Source of the DNA: an uncultured Eggerthella sp.
Lineage (GTDB): Bacteria > Actinomycetota > Coriobacteriia > Coriobacteriales > Eggerthellaceae
Length of the DNA stretch: 64,000 bases
Direction: 5' to 3'
Assembly (NCBI GenBank): GCA_905203045.1
Contig: CAJKUH010000001.1
Span: forward strand, 1-64,000
The translations under genes and the position numbers were made by a program. Of this stretch, positions 17,828 to 26,091 are shown in pieces; the stretch's first letter is position 1, and every line of letters begins with the position of its first letter. The notes below the pieces were generated by a model. It saw only the letters and a program-made list of their open reading frames with translations, searched no databases and had not been told where the DNA came from.

Positions 17828-18850
17828 CTAACAAATACGCGGCAGTTGTTCGCCCACCAGCATATCCATGATGCGCAGGGCACCGAAGCCGGTTCGGATG
17901 GATACGCGAGGATCGCGCTCTTCGGGGGTTTCCACCACTTCACCGATGATGGCCGCATCGGCACCGTACTTGTTAGCGCGCATGGCAGCCAAGGCTGCAT
18001 CGGCCTGTTCGGAGGGAACCACGCACACCATCTTGCCTTCGTTGGCTACCTGGTACACGTCGTATCCCAGCATTTCGCAGGCGCCCAGAACCGCATCCTT
18101 CACGGGAACCGCTCCTTCGTCGACGATGAAATCGACCCCCGACTGCCCGGCAAGCTCATTGAGCGTGGAAGCCAATCCGCCGCGCGTTGGGTCGCGGAAG
18201 CAGCGCGTATCGGGAGCTGCTGCCAAAACATCGGCAATAAGGTGGTTCAGCGGGGCAGCATCGGTTTTGATGTCGGCGTTGAAGGAAAGCTCTTCGCGGC
18301 ACGACATGATGGTGATGCCGTGATCGCCCAAGGTTCCCGTTACCAGGATCTTGTCACCCGGACGGCAGAACGCGCCGGAAAGGCTCACGCCCTCGGGGAT
18401 GAAGCCGATGCCGCTGGTGTTGATGAACACACCGTCGCCATGGCCGCGATTCACCACCTTGGTATCGCCCGTCACAATATGCACGCCGGCTTCCTTGGCC
18501 ATTTCCGCCATGCTTTTGCAGATACGCTTCAAATCGGCAATGGGATAACCCTCTTCCAAAATGAAACCGCAGCTTAAGTACTTCGGCACCGCGCCACTGG
18601 TGGCAACATCGTTTACCGTGCCGCACACCGCAAGCCTACCAATATCGCCGCCAGGGAAGAACTGGGGGGTTACCACAAAACTGTCGGTTGAATAGGCGAT
18701 GCGCTCGCCCGGGGCGGGTGCGGGAAGCGATGCCGCGTCATTTCCCTCCAGCAGTTCTTGATCGGCATATGCCTCGAAGAACACTTCGTCGATGATGCGT
18801 TTCATCATGGTGCCGCCGCTGCCATGACCCAGCAAAACCGTTTCGTCCAT
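17828..18850 (-). CDS. hypE: Hydrogenase maturation protein HypE
   Basis: HypE dehydrates a carbamoyl group on its C-terminal cysteine to cyanide for the [NiFe]-hydrogenase active site. The 340-residue protein has the PurM-like fold, starts with the diagnostic ETVLLGHGSGG, has STDSFVVTPQFFPGGDIG near 70-88, and ends in PRIC, keeping the essential terminal cysteine. The other hyp genes are not nearby. Its upstream neighbour is nikR, which fits nickel-enzyme metabolism. Confidence 0.95.
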   Translation of the reverse strand: MDETVLLGHGSGGTMMKRIIDEVFFEAYADQELLEGNDAASLPAPAPGERIAYSTDSFVVTPQFFPGGDIGRLAVCGTVNDVATSGAVPKYLSCGFILEEGYPIADLKRICKSMAEMAKEAGVHIVTGDTKVVNRGHGDGVFINTSGIGFIPEGVSLSGAFCRPGDKILVTGTLGDHGITIMSCREELSFNADIKTDAAPLNHLIADVLAAAPDTRCFRDPTRGGLASTLNELAGQSGVDFIVDEGAVPVKDAVLGACEMLGYDVYQVANEGKMVCVVPSEQADAALAAMRANKYGADAAIIGEVVETPEERDPRVSIRTGFGALRIMDMLVGEQLPRIC

Positions 18851-18916
18851 TGCTGCCTTCCTTGCTCTGCAGGCGCCCAGCGCCTGGTTTGTGTAGATAA
18901 AACCGCAGTTGAGCGC

Positions 18917-19339
18917 TTAGATGAACGCACCGGTGGTGGTCATGTTCAAGCGCCCCGTCTTCACGCCTTTGGTGCCGATGATGAGATTGGCAACATCCTG
19001 CACTTCGCCGGTTTCGCCCTTCAGGATGATAACCTCGAGACAATTTTCCTCGTCAACGTGCACATGCATCGAAGCAACCACCATGTCCAAGTAGGTGTGC
19101 TGAATGTGGTGAAGCTTTTCCTGCAAATCGGATGAATGATGGCTGTACACGATGGTAAGGGTGCCCATGACGATGCGCCCCGGCATGGAGCACTCGTCTT
19201 CGACCAAGGCATCGCGCACCAGGTCGCGTACCACTTCGCTGCGGTTTTTCGCCAACCCGCGACGAGCCACCAGGTGGTCGAACTTCATCAGCAGGTCTTC
19301 GGGCATCGCCACGGAAAAGCGCATCAAATCGTTGCTCAC
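18917..19339 (-). CDS. nikR: Nickel-responsive regulator NikR
   Basis: This 140-residue repressor has an N-terminal ribbon-helix-helix (LMRFSVAMPEDLLMKFDHLV, NRSEVVRDLVRDAL) and a C-terminal ACT-like nickel domain. The ligands are visible: His in YSHHSSDLQEKL, His-x-His in SMHVHVDEENC and the Cys of that block, matching the square-planar Ni(II) site. It controls nickel uptake or nickel enzymes. It lies 66 bp upstream of hypE on the same strand, so it may be co-transcribed with it. Confidence 0.93.
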   Translation of the reverse strand: MSNDLMRFSVAMPEDLLMKFDHLVARRGLAKNRSEVVRDLVRDALVEDECSMPGRIVMGTLTIVYSHHSSDLQEKLHHIQHTYLDMVVASMHVHVDEENCLEVIILKGETGEVQDVANLIIGTKGVKTGRLNMTTTGAFI

Positions 19340-19366
19340 GCTTACTCCTTTTCGCCGCGACGGCCC

Positions 19367-19621
19367 TTAAACCAAGTTCACCGTAACGCCGCTGGCGTTC
19401 TGCGCATCTTCGTCAAGCGCTTCCTTGGCGTCATCGAGCGTGGCACGAACTTCGTCGAGAAGCGTCATGGCGGCATGCAGCTTTTCGCCAACCGTTTCAA
19501 AGCCGGCATCGCTTGCCTGGTGGGCAAGGTTGTGGGCCCAACGACGCTCCAGCTTGATATGGTCGTCGATCTGGTCGATCATCTGTTCGAACTGACCGGT
19601 GTTGACTCCATTGGTGCACAT
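19367..19621 (-). CDS. Small helical protein of unknown function
   Basis: I chose the ATG at 19621, preceded by AAAGGAG eight bases away; a longer frame exists but has no such site. The 84-residue product is rich in Asp, Glu, Ala and Leu, has heptad-like spacing (FEQMIDQIDDHIKLERRWAHNLAHQ) and no membrane span, so a helical or coiled-coil protein is likely. It is immediately upstream of nikR on the same strand. I do not recognise the family. Confidence 0.7.
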   Translation of the reverse strand: MCTNGVNTGQFEQMIDQIDDHIKLERRWAHNLAHQASDAGFETVGEKLHAAMTLLDEVRATLDDAKEALDEDAQNASGVTVNLV

Positions 19622-19746
19622 AGTTGCTCCTTTGCTTATATCCAGCCGCACAGGCGGCTTACGCGCTTTACCACAAGGCGCGCGTTGAAAAACTGCCCCT
19701 ATTATGGTCCCGTTTGAACGACTGGGACCTTTATTTCGGCATACGG

Positions 19747-19762
19747 TGTGAAAAACTTCACA
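19747..19762. promoter_or_regulatory. CRP/FNR-family operator
   Basis: TGTGA, six bases, TCACA is an exact match to the CRP/GlxR-type symmetric consensus. A second short dyad, GTGA-ATG-TCAC, lies 7 bp downstream (19769-19779). The site is centred between two divergent genes (starts at 19621 and 19830), so one regulator could control both. Confidence 0.65.
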
Positions 19763-19829
19763 TTTTGTGTGAATGTCACCTTGTGGGAAACTAGAAAGGC
19801 AGAAAAACCGGCCCGAAAGGAGATCTTTC

Positions 19830-20339
19830 ATGAGTGCGCCGCAACCTTCGATATTCGAGCGCATTGCTTCTGTGCATGTTGCTGCTTTCGGGAAAGCCTA
19901 CAGAGGGAAGGCGAACGCTGCAGCAGTGATGGTAAGCGCCCACAACCCCACCAAAGCTGAACAGGCGGCCCTTGAGGCAAGTCTCCTTCAGCTGGGGTAC
20001 GCGAAAAGCGCATTGGGATGGGCGCTCGTCGATGCGGACGGCACCGGTGAAGAAAAAGACCAGAAGGATTCTGCGGAACGCCTGTTCAACCTTATCGAAG
20101 GCATAGACCCCCTTTGCGTCTGCGCACTTGACCACGCCACATGCGCAGCCCTTTCGCGCAGCTACAACACCCCCTTGGCGCTGGAGTCGAAAACATTGCT
20201 GTTAGGCCGCGAATGCCGTTGCTTCGAGAACCTTGATGCCCTTCTTTCAACCGAAGCGGGCAAGCGAAAAACCTGGAACCTGCTGAAAACACTGCCGAAA
20301 CTGGGCCAACCCTTCGGCCGCCATTGTTTCCCCTACTAG
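19830..20339 (+). CDS. Hypothetical protein
   Basis: I use the ATG at 19830, with an AAAGGAGA site eight bases upstream, over an earlier in-frame ATG. The 169-residue product has no signal peptide or membrane span, several cysteines (CVCALDHATCAAL near 105-117 and CRCF near 139), and a basic C-terminus ending in FGRHCFPY. I do not recognise the family. It is divergent from the small helical-protein gene and shares its CRP-like operator, so it may answer to energy or redox state. Confidence 0.7.
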   Translation: MSAPQPSIFERIASVHVAAFGKAYRGKANAAAVMVSAHNPTKAEQAALEASLLQLGYAKSALGWALVDADGTGEEKDQKDSAERLFNLIEGIDPLCVCALDHATCAALSRSYNTPLALESKTLLLGRECRCFENLDALLSTEAGKRKTWNLLKTLPKLGQPFGRHCFPY

Positions 20340-20533
20340 AAAAAGCAGACGAGCAGCACCGAGCGGGCGTCCTAAAGCAGCAAGCCAAAAGCGTGCTGAA
20401 GCGAAACTTTCATTACATATCGCGAATACCGCTGTTTCTCGTTGGCGGGCAGGGGTAGACTTCCCTTATCCTTTAGTGTGTGGCCGCAAATTCCCAGGCC
20501 ACCTAATGCAAGCAACTGAAAGGCAGTGCTTTT

Positions 20534-21661
20534 ATGTCCAACAAAAGCCTTGCTGCCGAGCACAGCGCCCAAACCATCCTGGTTACCGGCGGCGCGGGCT
20601 TCATCGGCAGCCATACCTGCGTAGAACTTCTTGAGCAGGGATACCACGTAGTAATCCTCGACGACCTGTCCAATTCCAGCTTGGTGGCGGTAGACCGCAT
20701 CCGCGAACTCACCAACGCAAGCGACGAGGCTCTGAAGTTCGTCGAAGCTTCCATCCTCGACCGCGAGGCATGCGAGCGCGTGTTCAGCGAAAACGACATC
20801 AACGCCATCATCCATTTCGCAGGCTTCAAGGCCGTAGGCGAATCGACCCAGAAGCCCCTTGAGTACTACTGGAACAACGTCGCCGGTTCGCTGGTGCTGT
20901 TCGACGTTGCCCGCAAGCATGGCGTGAAGAACGTTATCTTCTCTTCTTCCGCAACGGTATACGGCGAACCTGAAATGATTCCGATCACCGAAGACTGCCC
21001 GCTGCACGAGGCAACCAACCCCTACGGCGAGACGAAGGCCATGCTCGAGCGCATCCTTACCGACTTCTACCGCGCCGACGACGAATGGAACATCGTTCTG
21101 CTTCGCTACTTCAACCCCATCGGCGCCCATGTTTCCGGTCGCATCGGCGAAGACCCGAAGGATATCCCGAACAACCTGCTTCCCTATGTGGCGCAGGTTG
21201 CCGTGGGCAAGCTCGAGTGCATCCAGGTATTCGGCAACGACTACCCCACTCCCGACGGCACGGGTGTGCGCGACTACATTCACGTTGTCGACTTGGCGCG
21301 CGGCCATGTTAAAGCGCTCGATTACATGGGCGGCAAGGTTGGCACCGGCAAGGCCATTGGCCTGGGTTCCATCGAAGGCTCGGCCACCGAAGACGGCACC
21401 CGCACGGGTGTGGCCATCTTCAACTTGGGCACCGGCACCGGTTCTTCCGTGCTCGATGTGATCCATGCCTTCGAAAAGGCGTGCGGTAAGGAACTTCCCT
21501 ACAAGATCTGCCCGCGTCGCCCTGGCGACATCGCCACCAACTACGCTGCCTGCGACAAGGCACGCGAAGAGCTTGGCTGGGTTGCCGAATACGACTTGGC
21601 GCGCATGTGCGAGGATGCCTGGCGTTGGCAGTCGAACAACCCCAATGGATACGGGGAATAA
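20534..21661 (+). CDS. galE: UDP-glucose 4-epimerase GalE
   Basis: GalE interconverts UDP-glucose and UDP-galactose using bound NAD. The 375-residue short-chain dehydrogenase shows the Rossmann motif GGAGFIGSHT (about 19-28), the catalytic SSSATVYG serine/threonine and the YGETK tyrosine-lysine pair, followed by the RYFNPIGAH substrate loop. It is longer than the E. coli enzyme (338) because of an N-terminal extension and an extra Gly-rich segment (about 268-293) before IFNLGTGTG. It probably supplies galactose for envelope glycans. A strong terminator follows. Confidence 0.95.
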   Translation: MSNKSLAAEHSAQTILVTGGAGFIGSHTCVELLEQGYHVVILDDLSNSSLVAVDRIRELTNASDEALKFVEASILDREACERVFSENDINAIIHFAGFKAVGESTQKPLEYYWNNVAGSLVLFDVARKHGVKNVIFSSSATVYGEPEMIPITEDCPLHEATNPYGETKAMLERILTDFYRADDEWNIVLLRYFNPIGAHVSGRIGEDPKDIPNNLLPYVAQVAVGKLECIQVFGNDYPTPDGTGVRDYIHVVDLARGHVKALDYMGGKVGTGKAIGLGSIEGSATEDGTRTGVAIFNLGTGTGSSVLDVIHAFEKACGKELPYKICPRRPGDIATNYAACDKAREELGWVAEYDLARMCEDAWRWQSNNPNGYGE

Positions 21662-21753
21662 TTCGATCGTCCGCTTTCGAGTGCCGCGACGAACACTAAT
21701 TGTCCGCTCGGCGCGCAAGCAGTGGTCTACTCAACGCACCCGCTACCCTGCTC

Positions 21754-21783
21754 AAAAGGCCCCGTCTTTGACGGGGCCTTTTT
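21754..21783 (+). terminator. galE: galE terminator
   Basis: GGCCCCGT pairs with ACGGGGCC around CTTTG and is followed by five T residues; flanking A and T runs make it usable in both directions. Confidence 0.9.
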
Positions 21784-22012
21784 CGTGCGGTCGCTGCTTC
21801 ATGTTTTTAAAGAAGATTCGCTTTGCGAATCGATCAGGGATTGCTTTCAGAGTGCATTTCGCAGACCGCAGCCTGCGCGCCGAGCTACTTCGCCATGCTC
21901 GTTCTGGCACCCAAAAGCTGCTTTGCCTAGACCCGCCGTATCCATCGGGGTAGTTCTGGATTCTGCTGAGCTGGGGGCATCCAAAAGGGACTGTCCCTTT
22001 TGGATGCCTTAA
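21784..22012. other. Intergenic region between convergent galE and helicase genes
   Basis: No gene is visible. The region ends in a near-perfect 33-bp palindrome next to the helicase stop and contains a short inverted repeat, GATTCGC-TTT-GCGAATC, near 21806. Confidence 0.5.
21976..22008. repeat. 33-bp palindrome at the helicase 3' end
   Basis: Two 16-base arms (GGCATCCAAAAGGGAC and its complement) are separated by a single base and begin 4 nt past the helicase stop. There is no T-tract. It may be a REP-type palindrome or a minus-strand 3' hairpin. Confidence 0.6.
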
Positions 22013-24601
22013 TCACAGCAAGTCTTCGATGAAGCCTACTTTGTAGTTTTGGAACACTACACCGTCGCCTTCTTGGGTGGCGTCGAGGTCGATGTCGGCT
22101 CGGATGGCGAAATCGTGGTCGCCTTCGGGGTCGCTGAAGGTTTGCTGCACGTGCCATACGTGCTGCGACTCCTCGTCCGATTCGTCGATGGAAAGGAAAG
22201 CCATCGAACGGGCGTCGGCATCGAGCAACACGTCTTCATGCGCATCGTAGTATTCGTCCAATGCAGCGCGCCATTTATGGGCGGGATAGCCGTTTTCAGT
22301 ATCGGCTTCGCCCAATGCCTCCGAATCGTCCGAGGCTGCCAAGCGGACGCGGCGAAACAGGGCGTTGCGCACCAGCACAGTAAGGCCGCGACGGTCGTGC
22401 ACAACAGCTTCTTTAGCCTCGGGCGGACACGCATCCAGCTCTTGGCCAGCCTGCTCCCATTCGTCAACCAAGCTGGAGTCAACGGAGCGAACCACCAGGC
22501 CAAGCCAAGCGATAATATCTTCCATTTCCTCGCTGCGCTTGTCGATGGGCAACGTGCGGTCAAGCGCACGATACGCCTCGGAAAGATAGCGCAGCAGGGC
22601 GCCCTCGTAACGCATGATGCCCAACTTTTGAATGTAGCCCTTGAAGTCGGCAGCGGACTCCAGCATGTCGCGCAATACCGATTTCGGACGCACGTAGTAG
22701 TCGCGCGCCCACGGCACCGATTCGCAATACTTGTTGAACGCAGCGAACAACAAGTCGCGCAAGGGGCGCGGATACGTCACCTCGGCGATGCGGTCTAGAC
22801 GCTCCTCGTAATCAACGCCATCGGCCTTCATGGCCGCCATGGCAGCATCCTTCGCCTTGCGTTCTTGGGCGCGCAGAACCTGGCGTGGGTCTTCCAACGT
22901 TGCTTCTACCATGGAAATGATGTCGTAGGTGTAAGTTTCGCTTTCAGGGTCCAAGAGCTCGAGCGCCGCAAGCAAGAATGGGGAAAGGGGCTGGTCGAGG
23001 GCGAAATCATCAGGCAAATCCATGGTTACGTAGTAATCGGGGGTGCCGTCTTCCAGTTCCTCTGTTTCCACCACGCCGGCATCGATGAGCGTGCGGAACA
23101 CCTCACTTGCCCGCACTTTCAGTTTCAGCTTGTCTTCGGGCTTCTGCAGCGAGTCGTCGATGAGCTGATCAACGCGGGCGCGAGCATCGCCTCCCTGCTC
23201 CACTTCGGCGAGCACCATGGAATGCGTGATGCGCATGCGCGGCGTAAGCGTCTCGGGCGCGGCAGCAATAAGGCGGTTGAACGTATCCTCGTTCCACACC
23301 ACAAAGCCCTCGGGCGGCTTCTTGCGCTTCACTTTGCGGCGTTTCTTCGGGTCATCGCCCGCCTTGGCAAGAAGCTTCGCGTTCTCAATCTCGAAATCGG
23401 GCGCCAGGGCAACCACCATGCCTTCGGTGTCGAAACCCGAACGGCCTGCACGGCCCGCGATTTGATGGAATTCACGGCTGCGCAGACGGCGCATCTTGTG
23501 GCCATCGAATTTGGTAAGCGCCGTGAGCACCACAGTATGAATGGGAACGTTGATGCCGACGCCCAGCGTGTCGGTGCCGCAAATAACGGGAAGCAGCCCC
23601 TGCTGGGCAAGTTTTTCCACCAGCAAACGATAACGCGGGAGCATACCGGCATGGTGCACGCCGATGCCGCTTAGGAGCAGACGTTTCAGCGTCTTGCCGA
23701 ACTGCGTGGTGAACTTGCCTTGGCCCAGAACGGCCTTGATCTGCTCGCGCTGTTCCTTGCTGGTAACGCCAAAGCTCGAAAGCGCCTGCGCAGAGGCAAG
23801 GGCGGCGTCCTGTGAAAAATGAACCACGTACAACGGGCCTTCGTCGTTGCGCAGGGCCAATTCGACGGTCCCCTCTAACGACATCAACTCGTATTTGTAT
23901 TCAAGCGGAACGGGGCGCGGCGCGTTGGCAATTACATCAACCGTGGTGCCTGTTTTGGCCTCAAGCGCTTCGGCAATCTGCGATACGTCGCCCAACGTCG
24001 CGCTCATCAACAAGAACTGGGTATGGGGAAGCGTAAGCAGGGGAACCTGCCAAGCCCACCCACGGTCGGGATCGCTGTAAAAGTGGAACTCATCCATGGC
24101 AACGCAGGCAACGTCGGTCCATTCGCCTTCGCGAAGGGCCTGGTTCGCCAGGATTTCCGCCGTGCAGCAGATAATGGGAGCGCCAGGGTTTATCTGGGAA
24201 TCGCCCGTGATCATCCCCACGTTCTCACGGCCCAGCATGTTCACCAAACCGAAGAACTTTTCGCTTACCAACGCTTTAATGGGCGCAGTGTAGTACGCGC
24301 GCTTGCCCGCACACAGGGCCATGAACATCATGCCTATGGCAACCATCGATTTACCCGAGCCCGTCGGCGTCCCCAGGATAACGTGGTCGCCCACCATGAG
24401 GCTCATCAACGCATCGTCCTGATGCTGCCACAGATCGATATCGCGCTCGGCAAGCCATTCGTAGAATAGCTCCAGTGCTTCTTCTTCGCTTTTGGGATCT
24501 TCTTCTCGCCACAGGGGGGCAAGAGCGCCAAGCGAACCGAAATCGCTGCTGTTCTCGTCGATTTCGGAAGATTCCTCTAGTTCAAATTCAGCAGAGTCCA
24601 C
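22013..24601 (-). CDS. Ski2-like DExH RNA helicase with DUF3516
   Basis: This 862-residue superfamily 2 helicase has motif I TPTGSGKS (about 79-86), motif II as DEFH (about 168-171), SAT in LLMSATLGD, and motif VI QIAGRAGRSGFD. The C-terminal half matches DUF3516, found with this helicase in actinobacteria. It probably remodels structured RNA in the cytoplasm, in decay or ribosome-related work; the substrate is not known. The start is GTG with a GAAAGGA site. The N-terminal 40 residues are acidic and probably disordered. Confidence 0.88.
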   Translation of the reverse strand: MDSAEFELEESSEIDENSSDFGSLGALAPLWREEDPKSEEEALELFYEWLAERDIDLWQHQDDALMSLMVGDHVILGTPTGSGKSMVAIGMMFMALCAGKRAYYTAPIKALVSEKFFGLVNMLGRENVGMITGDSQINPGAPIICCTAEILANQALREGEWTDVACVAMDEFHFYSDPDRGWAWQVPLLTLPHTQFLLMSATLGDVSQIAEALEAKTGTTVDVIANAPRPVPLEYKYELMSLEGTVELALRNDEGPLYVVHFSQDAALASAQALSSFGVTSKEQREQIKAVLGQGKFTTQFGKTLKRLLLSGIGVHHAGMLPRYRLLVEKLAQQGLLPVICGTDTLGVGINVPIHTVVLTALTKFDGHKMRRLRSREFHQIAGRAGRSGFDTEGMVVALAPDFEIENAKLLAKAGDDPKKRRKVKRKKPPEGFVVWNEDTFNRLIAAAPETLTPRMRITHSMVLAEVEQGGDARARVDQLIDDSLQKPEDKLKLKVRASEVFRTLIDAGVVETEELEDGTPDYYVTMDLPDDFALDQPLSPFLLAALELLDPESETYTYDIISMVEATLEDPRQVLRAQERKAKDAAMAAMKADGVDYEERLDRIAEVTYPRPLRDLLFAAFNKYCESVPWARDYYVRPKSVLRDMLESAADFKGYIQKLGIMRYEGALLRYLSEAYRALDRTLPIDKRSEEMEDIIAWLGLVVRSVDSSLVDEWEQAGQELDACPPEAKEAVVHDRRGLTVLVRNALFRRVRLAASDDSEALGEADTENGYPAHKWRAALDEYYDAHEDVLLDADARSMAFLSIDESDEESQHVWHVQQTFSDPEGDHDFAIRADIDLDATQEGDGVVFQNYKVGFIEDLL

Positions 24602-24643
24602 GAGGGATCCTTTCGTTCAGGGAAAAGCGGTCAGTCGACACCA

Positions 24644-25309
24644 TTAGGCAAAGGCGAGCAAATCGGTCGGAGAGGTGATGAGCATATCGGGTTTTCCGGT
24701 TTTCAGCTTTTCAAGGGGCTGGTACCCCCACGTAACGCCTACTGCCAGCATTCCGGCATTGTGCGCGGCGATCAAATCGGCATGCGAGTCACCGAAGTAC
24801 GCGCAGCGCGAAGACTCAAGGCCCATTTCCTTAGCGCAGAGCAAAAGCCCATCGGGTTCAGGCTTACGCGGGATAGTGTCCGTTTCACCATGGGAAGCGT
24901 CGAACAAGCCGGGGAAGAACTTCGCTTCCACTTCCTTCACGCCGCCCTCGAACTTGTTGGACATGATGCCCAGTTTCTTGCCGCGGGCATGCAATTGCTT
25001 GAGGGTCTCGGTCATGCCCTCGAATTCACGCGTGAGCTCAAGTCCGTACTGCACGTAAAGCTCTTTGAAGTTGCGAAATACCTGTTCGGCCTGTTCTTCG
25101 GTTGCATCGGCAGGCACAGCCAAGCGGGCCAGTGCCAAGGCGCCGTTGCCCACGAACGTGCGAATTTCTTCTTCGGTATGGGGAGGGAAACCCTCTTTAT
25201 CAAGAGCCTTATTGGTCACTGCGGCCAGATCGGGCAACGTGTGCAAAAGCGTGCCGTCCATATCGAAAATGAATCCGTCGATTTCAGGCATATTCGCCTT
25301 GGCACTCAT
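24644..25309 (-). CDS. HAD-superfamily phosphatase, phosphoglycolate phosphatase-like
   Basis: I use the ATG at 25309 (MSAKANMPE), giving 221 residues and a normal N-terminus; the longer frame adds 36 residues of low plausibility. HAD motif I is FIFDMDGTLLHT (nucleophile Asp and acid Asp), motif II the IMSNKFEGG serine, the conserved motif III lysine KPEPDG, and motif IV YFGDSHADLIAA. The alpha-helical cap identifies subclass I, the Gph/PGP type. The substrate could be phosphoglycolate or another small phosphate ester. It is 42 bp behind the helicase start on the same strand. Confidence 0.85.
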   Translation of the reverse strand: MSAKANMPEIDGFIFDMDGTLLHTLPDLAAVTNKALDKEGFPPHTEEEIRTFVGNGALALARLAVPADATEEQAEQVFRNFKELYVQYGLELTREFEGMTETLKQLHARGKKLGIMSNKFEGGVKEVEAKFFPGLFDASHGETDTIPRKPEPDGLLLCAKEMGLESSRCAYFGDSHADLIAAHNAGMLAVGVTWGYQPLEKLKTGKPDMLITSPTDLLAFA

Positions 25310-25558
25310 AGCCGGCCCCTTCCGTTGGCTGAATAGGTTTTCTATCAAGCCTACCCCAGCACCGTCGAAGAGCGAAGCGAATTCGCCAAAACGCCCAACT
25401 CGGAGCATGCGTTCCAAACAGGATTCGTCTCATCGACTTGAATCCCCACTATCTTGCTGGAACAAAAGTGCCATTAGGAAAATCGCAGCACAATACAGGA
25501 CTCCCGCGCCCAACGGGCGCTCTTCCCCTTGGCGCTATGCGCCTGCAGGCAAATTCCT

Positions 25559-25583
25559 AAAAACGTGCCACTGGCACGTTTTC
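25559..25583. terminator. Palindromic terminator
   Basis: AAAACGTGCCA and TGGCACGTTTT are perfect complements with a one-base gap, flanked by A and T runs on both sides, so it can stop transcription either way. Confidence 0.65.
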
Positions 25584-25676
25584 TTAACGGAATTTCACCT
25601 CATCGGTTCGAGCCCCGTCTTTCGGTGCTGAAAACAAAACGAGCAAGGAAAATTCCCGCCGCATAATCGGACGAAA

Positions 25677-25797
25677 CAGCGAGCGGAGCCCTGATGAGTG
25701 CAGCTGGCTTGAAAGAGGGAGAGGCTGGCCTATGATGGGCCGCCTCGACCGATTGAAAGCCAGATGTGCCATCAGGGCTCCACGCAGCGTCATCACG
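25677..25797 (-). repeat. Long-hairpin intergenic element, copy B
   Basis: Plus-strand ends are CAGCGAGCG and CAGCGTCATCACG. The main arms are GAGCCCTGATGAGTGCA and, opposite, TGTGCCATCAGGGCTC, then CTGGCTT with AAGCCAG, and an apical GAGGC...GCCTC stem with GGCC...GGCC inside. The arm sequence differs from copies A, C and D, but pairing is kept. It starts 45 nt past the 3' end of tRNA-Gly on the same strand. Confidence 0.8.
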
Positions 25798-25811
25798 CCT
25801 CATACGAAAAA

Positions 25812-25833
25812 GCGCCGTTCGAAAGAACGGCGC
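25812..25833 (-). terminator. tRNA-Gly terminator hairpin
   Basis: A 9-bp perfect stem closes a GAAA loop (plus-strand reading); on the minus strand it is followed by five T residues. Confidence 0.8.
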
Positions 25834-25841
25834 AATACGCT

Positions 25842-25916
25842 TGGAGCGGGTGACGGGACTCGAACCCGCGGATACCAGCTTGGGAAGCTGGGGCCTTACC
25901 ACTTGGCGACACCCGC
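25842..25916 (-). tRNA. tRNA-Gly (CCC)
   Basis: On the minus strand the 7-bp acceptor GCGGGTG/CACCCGC, an anticodon arm CCAGC-TTCCCAA-GCTGG with anticodon CCC, and a T arm with GGTTCGAGTCC are all intact. A discriminator T is followed by an encoded CCA (25842-25844). A terminator hairpin follows at once. Confidence 0.95.
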
Positions 25917-26091
25917 GTATGTTCATTCAATCATACCGATTTAGCCTGCAGATGCAAGGTAATAGGATGCAACGTTTCCTTAGCTGGGCACTAACTATTA
26001 AGAAACATAATCAGAATATACTCGCCGCTATCAGATATCTTTTTAGCTACCAGGCAAAACACCGCCTGGCAAAAACAGAGAGAGGTTACCA

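Larger units (their letters stand above)
25310..25841. other. Intergenic region HAD gene-tRNA-Gly
   Basis: No gene is visible. It holds a palindromic terminator, long-hairpin copy B and the small hairpin next to tRNA-Gly. Confidence 0.6.

Noticed and set aside
25600..25635. tRNA 3'-end-like fragment (CGGTTCGAGCCCCG)
   Set aside because: It resembles a T arm, but the stem does not pair properly and there is no integrase or mobile gene nearby, so I do not call an attachment site.
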